64,000 nt of DNA from contig SWBL01000024.1 of NCBI GenBank assembly GCA_024195585.1, positions 124,001 through 188,000 of the forward strand. The letters run 5' to 3'. The notes beneath the pieces were generated by a model, which was not told where the DNA came from, did no database searches, and worked only from the letters and a program-made list of their open reading frames with translations. Positions 11,552 through 21,760 of this stretch are shown piece by piece; positions within the stretch are counted from its first letter, which is position 1; every line of letters starts with the position of its first letter. This DNA is from Aureobasidium sp. EXF-3400 (taxonomy: Eukaryota > Ascomycota > Dothideomycetes > Dothideales > Saccotheciaceae). The translations under genes and the position numbers were made by a program.

Positions 11552-13255
11552 TCAACTGTCAACTTCAGGCCATCTGCTCTCCTGGATAGCATCGAGTGTG
11601 AAATATGGCGGATCTTGACCGGTGTGCACTGACTTTCCATCACAGACACACGGCCGTTCGTGCACCTTGTCGACCGAGACTTGAACACCAGTCGACTCAC
11701 CAACCGGCAACAAGGTGGTCTCAATAAGCGCAAAATCGCGTTCTGGCCAGCAGGGCCACTTGCCAGAGTAGAAGATCAACCGGAGCGTCTTTAGATCCGG
11801 TACTCGCGCCCGCCGATTCATGAGAAGATCGTATGTTACATCTATGATTTCCTGATCGGTGTGTAGTGGATGCCATGAGGGGTCGTAGACAGGATTCACG
11901 TTTGTTTCAAAATGGTAGCCTTTGATCGGAGCCCAGAACGAGTGGTGGTTGAGCCAGAGTCGGGCACCATCATCGTTTAGCCAGAGATTTTTTAAAGACG
12001 GAGGAAGCGATAAGGCCAGTGTTGGCGATAATGCTTTGTCGACCAAGAGCTCGAACGGTACGTGTAGCGTGGTTAACACACCAAACGATGAAAAATCAAG
12101 TCTCTGCAAACATTGATTGAACCAGTCATAAGGCGGAACTATGTGAAGGTGAAAGGTTTCCAGTGTATTCTGAACCAACCCAAGGGACTTCCCAAGTATT
12201 TGAGTGTTCACCAATCTCTCACTCGAACGATCAGGTGTATAGTTAGCAGCTCCGTTGACATAAGGGTCGCGCGTCGGTGCTGTCGTCCAATAGTCATATT
12301 TTAGAGTGCGCAAACGAGGACAGGCTTGGAGTAAGCAGGCAAGATCCTGCTCGTCCAGATACGTAAATGCCAACTCCAAGGCCTCTACACTGGTTGTCAG
12401 CTGATCAGGAAGAAGATCCGTCCAGAAATAAGGAGTCAGAGGCCGAGGCAAGTTGAGAGCAAGAGACTGAATCTGCGGAAGCCGTAACAACAATAATTGA
12501 AAAAAAGCGTCAGCTTGGGCGTACGGAGCTCTGCCGCTGCCCATCCGAACGGTCTCTCCAAAGATGCCTACAGAGGCTTGCAAGACATGTGGAAGCTTTT
12601 GTTGGAGCAGATCGAAACCGATGATCGGCAGTGCGTCTTGAAAACCAGGACCAAGCTCGATTGTCTGGAGTTCGGGCAGACAAATCAGAACAAGCGCAGC
12701 AAAAGCGCTGGGGCAGCCATGCTCGAGCCGATGGAGCCATCCACTAGTAGACATTTGCGCATTGCATTGTAGAATTGGTCTGATATGGTAGAGATCGTCG
12801 AGCGATAAAGCTGTTTGATGCGGATCTGTCCAGATGGAGCGAGGAACAGAACCAACAAGGCGAAAGTGACGTACCAATCGAGCAATAGAAGGCGAAGATA
12901 CAATTGTCCTTGCTAGCAAATATAACGACGGCCACAATTCCTCCGCACAGGGCATCTTTCTAAGACAGTTGTATAGAATGCTTCGGTGCCTCCTGGTTGC
13001 GTGGTTCACCTCTCGATGAGGCGTGCAGATTCCGATTAGTTCACATGGACAAGTGTCGGGCTGCATGTTGTCCCAGCTTTGCTCGCATATAATCATAGGA
13101 CGCCGCCATGTCAGATCGATATGCTCGTACAAGAGCGACGTGGCATGTTCGCACCAGGTCTTGCACACGCGGGCACAGCGTGCGACTTCTTCGCGAGCGA
13201 CAAGCGAAAGAATTCGACGGAATATTTCTGGAGGCAGGGCTGAAGATGCAGTCAT
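11552..13255 (-). CDS. F-box protein
   Basis: Single-exon gene of 567 aa. Residues ~5-45 (LPPEIFRRILSLVAREEVARC, then VCKTWCEHATSLLYEHIDL) match the F-box, which docks to Skp1 in SCF ubiquitin ligases. The remainder has leucine-rich, irregular repeats (LPELQTIELGPG, LPQIQSLALNLP, VEALELAFTYLDEQDLACLLQACPRLRTLKYDYW, LKTLRLIFYSG) that look like degenerate LRRs for substrate recognition. Start chosen at the first Met directly before the F-box. It is tail-to-tail with the deaminase-like gene. The ubiquitin-ligase target cannot be told from sequence. Confidence 0.8.
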   Translation of the reverse strand: MTASSALPPEIFRRILSLVAREEVARCARVCKTWCEHATSLLYEHIDLTWRRPMIICEQSWDNMQPDTCPCELIGICTPHREVNHATRRHRSILYNCLRKMPCAEELWPSLYLLARTIVSSPSIARLVRHFRLVGSVPRSIWTDPHQTALSLDDLYHIRPILQCNAQMSTSGWLHRLEHGCPSAFAALVLICLPELQTIELGPGFQDALPIIGFDLLQQKLPHVLQASVGIFGETVRMGSGRAPYAQADAFFQLLLLRLPQIQSLALNLPRPLTPYFWTDLLPDQLTTSVEALELAFTYLDEQDLACLLQACPRLRTLKYDYWTTAPTRDPYVNGAANYTPDRSSERLVNTQILGKSLGLVQNTLETFHLHIVPPYDWFNQCLQRLDFSSFGVLTTLHVPFELLVDKALSPTLALSLPPSLKNLWLNDDGARLWLNHHSFWAPIKGYHFETNVNPVYDPSWHPLHTDQEIIDVTYDLLMNRRARVPDLKTLRLIFYSGKWPCWPERDFALIETTLLPVGESTGVQVSVDKVHERPCVCDGKSVHTGQDPPYFTLDAIQESRWPEVDS

Positions 13256-13655
13256 GTCGAATGATAGATGGTTAGTGACTGGTCAAGATGAGAAATACTG
13301 TGGTTCTTGTTGCGCGATTACGCCCGCGAGTCAAGGCAGGCACGACCATGTGGTCCGGCCGAAGGATGAAACGCGCCTACCATAATCACGAGACAATGTG
13401 CTCAAGACTCTGAATCGTGATGCAACCCCACTATCAAACACGCACCAGGACACGGTTGACATTATTGCAATAGAGTGAAGCTGAACGCGTGAGCTGTGAA
13501 GTGAAAGCTCACGAAAAAAGCAATGCACGGACCATCATTCGGGCTTGCAGGGAGAACGAGGAGAAAAGACCTTGATGCACCTCAAGAATATCCACAGATT
13601 GTCTGTCTGATAGAACATATCGAAGTGTTGTGTCAAAACGTACAATGTTCTGAGC
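13256..13655. other. intergenic region between F-box and enoyl-CoA hydratase genes
   Basis: No gene seen. It must contain the promoter of the F-box gene and the 3' end of the hydratase transcript. Confidence 0.35.
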
Positions 13656-14510
13656 TCAAAGCTTACTAGCTACCCACTTAGGCTTTCTCTTCTCGACAAA
13701 GGCCTTGACACCCTCGTGAATGTTCTCACCCTGCAGGAGCTTCGGATATGTCTCTGCAATCAACTTCTCAGTCGCTGCATCTGCTCCCAAGCCGTCCCAT
13801 GCTAGATTGACGCCCTCGCGACTGACAATGACAGCGTCTGGACTGTTTCCTGCAATCTCCTTGGCCACGGCTACGCACTCATCCAATAAGTCTCCCTCGA
13901 CCACGCGATTGACCAGCCCCCATTCCCGAGCCTCTTCGGCCTTCAACACACGTCCAGTCAAAGTCATTTCCATGGCACGCTGCTTGCCTACCACACGCGC
14001 GATACGAGGAAGAGCTCCTGCGATGGCCACAACACCTCGCTTGACCTCAGGAAGAGCAAAGGTGGCCGATGAGGAAGCAAATACCATATCGCTGTTGATG
14101 GCCATCTCACAGCCTCCGCCGAAACAGATACCGTTGACTGCTGCTATGACTGGCTTGCGTCCGCGACGGCGTGACAATCCGCCAAAGCCTGAAGATGGCA
14201 TCTTGGTCTCTTTGCCTGACGCATTGGCTTGATTCCACTCTAGAACCTAGCTCAGCTATAGCACTTCATAGGAGTGAGAGCAAGTCATACCTTTCAGGTC
14301 AGCGCCTGCGCAGAAAGCTCGACCAGTGCCTGTAAGGATGGCCACACACAACTTGGGCTCAGCGTCCAACCACTTCCACACAGCATCTAGTTCCCTGTTG
14401 CCTTCTGCACTGATACAGTTGAGTTGCTTTGGTCGATTCAACGTTACGACCAATATTTCTGGCGTTGGATATGACAAGATGCAGTGTTTGGTTGAGGGTG
14501 GAGGCGCCAT
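13656..14510 (-). CDS. peroxisomal enoyl-CoA hydratase/isomerase
   Basis: Crotonase-fold enzyme of about 267 aa, from exons 14510-14291 and 14239-13656 (intron 51 nt). Seen motifs: LNRPKQLNCIS near the start, the oxyanion loop AFCAGADLKE, then AAVNGICFGGGCEMAINSDMVFA with the GGG(C)E catalytic-Glu region, and FALPEVKRGVVA. The protein ends ASKL, a canonical PTS1, so it should be imported into peroxisomes. Likely reaction: hydration or isomerisation of enoyl-CoA in beta-oxidation or in the breakdown of a short branched or aromatic acyl-CoA. The start is the ATG at 14510, giving MAPPPSTKH. It is co-oriented with the DhaL-type gene 320 nt away; no operon is implied. Confidence 0.88.
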
Positions 14511-14832
14511 TTTGAGGAACAAGTAAATAAGGCCAACAACTCAATGTTCAACACAAGTTCAGTTTTGAAGCTCAGAGATTAAAAAACGTGAATTTCAAAT
14601 AGATGCAGAGTTGTGTTCCTCATATGCTGACAAGTTGAGAGTCACCGAGGTGGCTTTATCTAGAGCTGCGGGGTGGGCGACGATCACAGCCGAGGGACAA
14701 CCTCCAGCAATTTTGTGCTTCATCAACCACAAAACTTGTGCACCATCAAGGTATCAACTAAAATCTCTTTGAGCGTCTGCTACTTGGACTTTTCCATTAC
14801 ATCGTCCTTTGCTTCCATCGCCAAACGAAACT

Positions 14833-16476
14833 CTACTGCTCACTCACACTCATGCCTTTCAGCAACACAAGCAAGCCATAAGCACCAGGATCCGGCACAC
14901 CTTTGGTCGCACTCTCGTCCAGATAAGTACTCCTTCCAAGCTTGGCCTCGAGGTTCTTTGTGCTTTCCACTCCTTTCTCTGCTTGCACAAGAGCTTCTTC
15001 GACATCTCCAGTTGACTTGAGTGTCTCCACAAAGGGAATGAGGCAATCCAACATCGTCCTGTCACCCAGTCTTGCTCGCGTGTAGTTCAACAACTGATCC
15101 AAAGCAACCGACAATGCCGTCGCTACAGAATCCTTCGAAGCTAACGCCGAAGACAGAGAGGTCAAAAAGATACAATACAAAGCTCCAGATGTGCCTCCCA
15201 TATTGACCTCTAGGTCACGTACTAGCTCGCTCAGCGTTTGAGGTAGCTCCGACAAATCCTTGTTAGCAATAAACTTGAGGACTTGTTTTGCGCCGTCGCG
15301 AAGAGTGTAGCCGCAATCACCGTCGCCGACAATCTCATCGTATCGAGTGATGGTAGCTTCTTCCTTGATCACTGCATCACAACCATTTTCGATGCGGCTG
15401 CGGACTGCGTTGTCGGTGAATTTCATGTATCGCGAGTCGACTTTAGTCAGACTGCTTCCTTCCGTGGCTTCGTCGGCAAGTGGGTTCGTTGGTTCAGATT
15501 GGACTTGCAGATTTTGTCTGGAGACTGGACACGCCGAAATCGAGAATCCTCTTGCGAGGTCTTCGTGGTGCAAAAGTGTTGAAGTGGACAAGCGGTAGGG
15601 CAACCCTGCGTTTTCTACTGACAGTCAGGATATGGCACTCGTAAAAGATCAAGTAGTACCCACTGAGGTAGGTGGCAATCTCAAGCCCAAGAATATAGTT
15701 CTCCAAGCGCGACAAGCCATTGACGTCTGAGTAGTGAATCGAGTATGTGACGCCATCTCTTTGGTCGAGGTGTGGGCGCAGGACTCTATCTAGTGCCTTT
15801 GCGATAGCATGTCTTGCCTCTTCATAACCGCTAGAATCTCCTTCGGCATGCGATAATGCTGGTCGGCCGCCTTCTTTTCCAGTCTGGAACGTCGAGGTCA
15901 CAGTGGTTGAGGTATCGAGGAACTTGCGCAAAACTTCGCATGTCTTTTCGATTGACGATCTGTGAATCGGTCAGCATAGGTTCGAGCTCTGCCTTGATCC
16001 CTTGCATACCTTGTCGGCTCTGTCGCAGCACCCAAGAGGTGGATCAGATGATCCATCTCCAATTCGTCCTTGAGTCCGACCTCCACTAACTCGTCCTCAG
16101 GTCTTGTCAACCTCTTCTTCTTGCCAGATCTGAGTATGACTATGCCAGCGTGTTGGCGGTGTCCAGCTTCGTTGATCACCTGAGCAAGCTCCTTGCTCGA
16201 AGGTTTGCTGCCACTCTCGCTGTCGGTAACAACAGCAGTGATGCGCTTGTCCGAGAGCAATTTGCTCGAAAAGTTGCCAGCTCTTCCGACCACGGCGATT
16301 CTGACAAATTTATCGTTGGCGAGAGTCTGGTCTACCAGCACTGTTTGACCCCCTGCGGTCTTGACTGCTTGGATGGAAGGTCGGATCAATGGGTATAGTG
16401 TATTCCATCTCGCAGTATTCCCGGCATCGAGCTGTTCCTTTGCGAAAGGGATCGTTTGTTCCACGACAACCGCCAT
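14833..16476 (-). CDS. dihydroxyacetone-kinase-like protein: degenerate DhaK region fused to intact DhaL (DAK2)
   Basis: Three exons (16476-16010, 15959-15664, 15617-14833; introns 50 and 46 nt) give about 515 aa. The C-terminal ~210 residues are a well conserved DAK2/DhaL ATP-binding domain: EIVGDGDCGYTLRDGA (metal-binding Asp cluster), NMGGTSGALYCIF, LGDRTMLDCL, LGRSTYL, DPGAYGL. The N-terminal ~300 residues follow a DhaK-like order (VRIAVVGRAG, ITAVVTDSESGSKPSSKEL, NGLSRLENYILGLEIATYL, GFSIS) but lack the HEP, NYTGD and HGEPG substrate and catalytic motifs. So it can probably bind ATP but not the ketose by itself. It is head-to-head with a stand-alone DhaK gene (17018), its obvious partner. 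Usual fungal Dak is one fused polypeptide; this arrangement is odd. The start at 16476 (MAVVVEQ) is preferred to an upstream Met because the protein reads naturally from there. Confidence 0.8.
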
Positions 16477-16667
16477 GTCGATTTGTGGGGTGAAATGCGG
16501 GGATAGTATGGGACACTTCGAGGCTCGAGATACCACGACGGTGAGAGAAAGTCGCGTCAGTAGAGACAGAAGAAAGACCAAGTTTCTTGTCTCAGCAGAT
16601 GGGATCTACGTTGCTTTTCTTTCTTTCACAGCTCTACTCACCCGACAGTAAGGATTCCGAGAACCGT

Positions 16668-16685
16668 TCTCTCTCATGAGAGAGA
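16668..16685. promoter_or_regulatory. 18-bp perfect palindrome in DhaK/DhaL divergent promoter
   Basis: TCTCTCTCATGAGAGAGA reads the same on both strands. It is itself flanked by CCG (16664-16666) and CGG (16686-16688), so the whole dyad spans 25 bp. It lies between the two divergent start codons, nearer the DhaL-side gene. Flanking CCG/CGG triplets in inverted orientation are typical half-sites of Zn2Cys6 dimers, but the wide spacing means the palindrome itself may be the site. Function is inferred. Confidence 0.5.
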
Positions 16686-16755
16686 CGGCATGCCCCCCAC
16701 GATGGAGCAAGCCACAATCTTTCCTAATCGGGTAATCCGAGCACTGAACCCCGCA

Positions 16756-16767
16756 CCGAACATTCGG
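16756..16767. promoter_or_regulatory. CCGAA-N2-TTCGG dyad
   Basis: CCGAACATTCGG forms a 5+5 inverted repeat around two bases, a plausible Zn2Cys6 dimer site, in the same 541-bp divergent promoter and 70 bp from the larger palindrome. Confidence 0.4.
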
Positions 16768-17017
16768 CGATCAGACCGATTGTTGTCGTTCTTCTCGGCG
16801 GGGCTGCAGATTGTCCACCGAGAACTGCATTGATTCGGGATGGATGCGTCAATTTGGCAACTCCGAGATCATGGCGTGGTGATCTCGAGCTGTCTACATG
16901 ATCAGCTAGTCTCGCAGCTCTTCCCTGTCATCCCTAACTTTCTTCCTTGACCAAGTTGTGCTAGATACTCGATTGCTCACAGCCCCAATTAGTGGTTGGT
17001 GACTACCAGATTGCACG

Positions 17018-18270
17018 ATGGCCGCGGCGACACAGCAAGCTCCTCCAACTGTCAAAGAGACATTTCATTTCATCAACAAGCCCGAAGGTTCGACATGAAT
17101 TCCTTCGGCAGCCGTGTGTTTATGCTGATAACGAGTAGATGCCATCAACGAAGCATTAGCAGGCCTGACTCATATCCACCCCAACTTGTCTTACAACCCG
17201 CCCTACAAGATCCTCTACCGTTCAGATCTAGGCACTTTTCGCAACAATCATGTGACAACAATCGGATTCAGCGGAGGCGGCCACGAACCAATGTTCGGAG
17301 GCTTCGTAGGGCCTAATTATCTTTCTGCATATGTGAGCGGTAACATCTTCGCCTCGCCAACCGCAGCTCAAATCTACGAGGCCATCAGGATGTGTCAACC
17401 GACCGATGGATCAGAGAGCAAAGGCACGTTGGTTGTGTGTGGCAACTATACTGGTGACATCCTCAATGCTGGACTGGCTATTACGCGGGCACAGGCAAGT
17501 GGATACAAAGTCAAATTTGTTCCTGTGGGCGATGATGTTGCGGTCGGAAGAAAGAAGGGTGGTAAAGTCGGCCGGAGAGGATTGAGCGGTCATCTCATGG
17601 CTTTGAAGAGTGCTTGTGCACTTGCTGCCAAAGGAGAAAGTCTGGATCGCGTGACCGAAGTCATGGAATATGTTGCTGCAAACGTCGGCACCGTGGGAGT
17701 CGCTTTCGACCGGTGAATATTACTCGTAGGATATATGAGTGACCAAGACTAACAAGAATTAGCGTCGCATTGCCGAATGCTACACTAACAGACTTGCAAA
17801 CTCTTCCACCAGCGACCATCGAACTCGGTATGGGAGCTCACGGCGAACCTGGCTTACGACAACTCAATCCTATTCCGTCGCCCGAGTCCCTCACAGCCCA
17901 GATGCTTGACTTACTCCTCGACATATCCGACTCGGACCGAGCATTTATCCCTTTCTCTTCATCCTCATTCACAGACACTTCATCCACGTCTTCCAACAAA
18001 GACAACGAAGTCGTTATCCTACTCAACTCACTTGGCAGTACAAGCGACGAAGTGCTTGCACGCTTTGCCGAACTAGCAATCGCAGATCTTACCAAACGCG
18101 GCTTTGTGGTAAGAAGGGTTACTCTAGGTCCTTTGGTGACTAGTCTGAAGATGAGTGGATTTGGCATCACGGTTTGGCGATTGCCGCCTGTGAGTGGAGA
18201 AGCAATGACGAGGGATGAAGCTTTGGAGCTTTGGGATACTAGGGTTGATGTTGCTGCTTGGAGACAGTAG
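17018..18270 (+). CDS. stand-alone DhaK-type dihydroxyacetone (ketose) kinase subunit
   Basis: Exons 17018-17087, 17139-17712 and 17763-18270 give about 383 aa, the length of a DhaK domain only. Seen: FSGGGHEPMFGGFVG (a shortened version of the usual GGGSGHEP, two residues fewer), GNIFASPTAAQIYEAI, GNYTGDILNAGLA, VGDDVAVG, GRRGLSG, GVAFDRVALP, ELGMGAHGEPG and a C-terminal LLNSLGSTSDE...GPLVTSLKMSGFGITV. The His of HEP, the Asp of NYTGD and the His of HGEPG, known in DhaK for substrate binding and catalysis, are present. There is no DAK2 domain, so phosphorylation needs a partner; the divergent gene at 14833-16476 carries one. Substrate may be dihydroxyacetone or another small ketose such as erythrulose. 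Cytosolic; no signal or PTS1 (ends AAWRQ). Confidence 0.85.
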
Positions 18271-18810
18271 TGGGCTATTTCGGCTACTCCAGAGCGAGTA
18301 TCTTTTTGCTTAATCATATTGCGATCGTTGCACATCATGGAAACGATGCTTCTGTATACAATTCAGGCAATCATCTGTCGAGATCCTAGCCAATGTCATG
18401 ATTTGGTTTTTCACTTGGCATACTATAAATCCTTTCGGCATGCAAGTCAGCCGTTCTCTAGAACAACGTCTGACAAACTTGCGTCTACGTTTTCTTCGCT
18501 TTCGGGCATGGCGTTTTCGGTTGCACCGAAAGGATGCATTGTTGGGTTTGAAACCAGGGATCAGTGGTTGGGGATAACTTTGCTCCGAGATTGTGTAAGC
18601 AGCCAGCGAATATGCTTGGTCATCGCATAACATTCCTGAATCCTTCCGGCGTCGAACCCTGACTTGCGTTGCTGCCTCATATTAACATATCAACCACCAT
18701 GACAGCTCAACTTTTTGAGTTTGAACTTATCATCACAACTCTAGTTTGTTGACTTAAGTTCATTCGAACGATTGCTTTTATATCTGTACATTTGAACTTG
18801 CGAAAACACC
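18271..18810. other. intergenic region
   Basis: No gene seen. It holds the 3' end of the DhaK transcript and the promoter of the SDR at 18811, with an A/T-rich stretch just before that ATG. Confidence 0.35.
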
Positions 18811-19686
18811 ATGCCGTACACTGTCCTCATCTCCGGCGCCAACAAAGGCCTCGGTCTCGGCTTGTTGGAGAAATATCTCAGCCGCCCAGACACCACCGCT
18901 ATAGCCACTGTGCGCGATCCTTCCAGCAAAGAGGCCCAAGCCCTTCACAACATCCCTAAGGCCTCTGGCACCAACCTCCTCATCGTCAAGGTAGAAAGCA
19001 GCTCAGACACCGATTGCGCTTCCGCCATCTCCACCATCCAAGACCAAGGAGTTTCTCACCTCGACCTCGTCATCGCAAACGCAGGATACTACAACGTCCC
19101 CGCCGAACCCCAGGTTGCAAAGATTAGTACGAAGTTGTTGATGGAGCATTTGGATGTCAATACTGCAGGCCCTATCAGGCTCTTCCAGACCACTCTGCCT
19201 CTACTCCAGAAAGCGCAGAAGCCCATCTTCATGTATATGTCGTCGATCGCGGGCTCGATTGCTGCCACCGGAGATGTACCTTTCCCGGTCGGCGTTTACG
19301 GTGCTTCCAAAGCGGCTTCGAACTTTTTGGTCCGCAGAGCGCATCAAGAGCATCCCGAGATGATTATCTTCTCTATGCATCCTGGGTTAGTCTTACCATA
19401 TCTGTTTTTTCTTGCAAGGTGCGTTGCTGATGCTAGTGCAAAACAGTGCTGTTAGAACTCAAGGAGCCGGTCCAGTCATCGAAAGCCTGAAAATGGATGA
19501 TTTCCCGGAATTTTTCACTGACTTGGAGACCAGCGTTACTGGCATGGTGGACAAGGTAAGTGCTAACTCTGCACATTGCTCTATGGCAAACGTGACACTG
19601 ACTGCCACTGCTAGATCGACAGCGCGACCAAAGAAGACACTTCGGGCAAATTCTGGTCTTTCGATGGTTCTATCTTGCCTTGGTAG
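18811..19686 (+). CDS. short-chain dehydrogenase, norsolorinic-acid-reductase-like
   Basis: Classical SDR of about 251 aa. Exons 18811-19385, 19447-19555 and 19615-19686 join in frame. Motifs: SGANKGLGLGLLEKYLSR (nucleotide-binding GxxxGxG), IANAGYY (NAG), MYMSSIAGS (catalytic Ser), YGASKAASN (YxxxK) and MHPGAVRTQG after the first intron. It ends FWSFDGSILPW, a tail common in the fungal group that includes norsolorinic-acid ketoreductases and similar uncharacterised reductases. Probably an NADP(H)-dependent cytosolic ketoreductase; the substrate is unknown. A very similar ending (FWTYSGEQVPW) is on the SDR at 53768, so the two may be distant paralogues. Confidence 0.85.
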
Positions 19687-20192
19687 ACTTGGATGCTTAC
19701 GATCGAGTAAGATGGCTGAGGGGAAATTGCGGAGGTTCGGAAGTTGAGACTCATCCGCGATGCCAAGGATGGCTGACTAATCGTATCTTACAGTCGGTGG
19801 AGTGACCCTGTCTGGAAAATCGATCTTCCATCGATTCAACATCAAGTCAAGTAGATCTAGATAGACATTCCTTTGCTTTTTCATATTCAATAGAGCTAGA
19901 TAGTTGTTATCCAGCTTCTGCGTGGACAGAGCTATCGAACGTTTTCCAATAAGTGTGTTCCATTAGATGGGGAATGCGATCTCAGGAAGTATGGGATCGA
20001 GATGACACCGTTGGACGCCTTCCTAGGGGTGGGAATGTATTATCATTGTATATGCTACAAGAATTTCGACCATGTAAATCGGAAGATACCTGCACGAAGC
20101 TCAAGCTTTGTGACCTCGATCTTGGGACGGTTGGCAAGCACGAATCACGACCACTCTTTGCAACGTTCTGGTGTCCTTTGCTTCCCGAACAT
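19687..20192. other. intergenic region between convergent genes
   Basis: No coding signal. The SDR (plus) and the peroxidase (minus) converge here, so only transcript ends are expected. Confidence 0.35.
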
Positions 20193-21760
20193 CTAAAACG
20201 CAACACCACTTCTGCTAGCGCCAGGATACTTGCCAAGAAGACCAGACAGAAGATCAGTCCCATCCATAGTCATGTCCTTAAAAGTGGGACAATTGAGACT
20301 CAACAGTGGATCCAAAACAGCATCAGTGACAAGCTTCAGCGGTGCCTCAAGTGTCTTGAACAGCGAGGATAGAGAGTTAGGCGAGAACGTCTTCACGATC
20401 TCAAGAACAAAGCAAACGAGATTGTTCTCTTCGAGCAGTGATGTTGCGTTCAGAACGCCTCCGGTAATGTCTTCGATATCTAGGCCGGCAAAGCTGTCAA
20501 CAGTCCCGAGGTTCCCTCCAATGCTGGCCAGGATGGGGTATTTGAGGAACCATGCTACCAGATCCAAGTTGAGTTCGATGAGACCGTAATCTATGGGTCG
20601 TCTGTACCAATTTGCGGGGATTTGCTCGTGGCCCTCTCTGTACACAAGTTGACCGTTTTCCTCAAAGACGGCGTAGAAGCTGGCGAAGACATCCTTCGCT
20701 GCGGATGCGTCAGTCACGGTCCTTGAAATATGTCTTTGTCAGAGATGACTTACTCAAGTGACCTCCCATTGGGTTCTCTTTAGTGTGATTGCTCAGTATA
20801 CGTCCAGTGAAGGCATAACCGGCGTTGCGAGCTATCATGCCAGTGTACGGACCATAGTAGAAGTTGGGATTGGTGGAGATGCTCTCTTGGAAACGCCTTG
20901 CTGCACGTGCACCAATATCGTCCATGGTGAGAACAACATTGTCTGAGGAGTTGTAGGCTTCCAGGAAGAGGGTCATGTTCATGGTGGACGCATCGCCAGT
21001 GATGTACAGATCGTCGCGTGTGTTCGATGAGTCTGATTCGATCCAATTGTGGGCGCCATCGAGGCCTCTAGGCGTACCAAGTAGTCCCGAGAGGTTGCCA
21101 AGTATGTTGTTCGCCTTTTGACTCTTGCCACCAATGGAGAATCCAGGGTTGAGGGAGAGCGGGTTGCCGACGCCCACTGTGCCCATGACTGCAAGTACAG
21201 TAATCAATTCGATGCCCATGCCGTATACTGTATAGAGTCAGCGATTTGCGCAAGAGACCACTCGTAGCTGCACATGTGCTCCTACCTTGGTTGACGGCAG
21301 CAATAACTTCAAAGAACTGTTCGTAGAACGCTCATATCAGCCATCAAAACTCAGGCTTGGTAACAACAACATACTCCAGCAATACCATCGCGAGAAATGT
21401 AGCCATGGTTGGCAAGCGCATTGAGCCCAGGACAGGGGCCTCTTTGGTCGCCATTCTCCAAGTTCGGTGGCTGAAAAGCATGTCTGCCAGTCACTATTTG
21501 GAATTAGCGATAATACGATCATGGCAAGTGGTGCCAAAACACGTACCGTCGATGGGTGTGGTCATCGGATCAAAGAAAAGACGCTTCTCCTTCAGACGTA
21601 TGAGGCCTTCGTGCAAGCCTTCTGCAGAGATCGTAGAACTACCCAAAGCATTGTGTTGGACGAGCTTCGCAAAGTTCTCAGCAGTTGGAAATGAATGTAC
21701 AAGAGTGCAAGAGAGCAAAGTCAGGGCGCAAGACCCAATTGAAAGAATGGACGCCTTCAT
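20193..21760 (-). CDS. secreted heme-thiolate peroxidase (chloroperoxidase/UPO family, stcC-like)
   Basis: Five exons (21760-21547, 21493-21375, 21316-21286, 21227-20754, 20698-20193) give exactly 448 codons (447 aa). MKASILSIGSCALTLLSCTLVHS is a signal peptide. The heme motif is GDQRGPCPGLNALANHGYISRDG, with the axial Cys in PCP. Next come FFEVIAAVNQ / VYGMGIEL, MGTVGVGNPLSLNPGFSIGG, and the acid-residue region HNWIESDSSNTRDDLYITGDASTMNMTLF. The family performs halogenation, peroxygenation or epoxidation with H2O2. Architecture and sequence pattern are closest to the stcC-like branch of Peroxidase_2 proteins, some of which sit in polyketide clusters. The 31-nt third exon is unusually small but is required for the frame. 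Several NXS/T sites (NLS, NMT, NSS, NAT) fit secretion. Confidence 0.88.

Noticed and set aside
14833..18270. Single fused Dak gene cut by an inversion
   Set aside because: The stand-alone DhaK is complete and the minus-strand gene already has its own DhaK-like N-terminus, so a simple broken fusion does not explain both.
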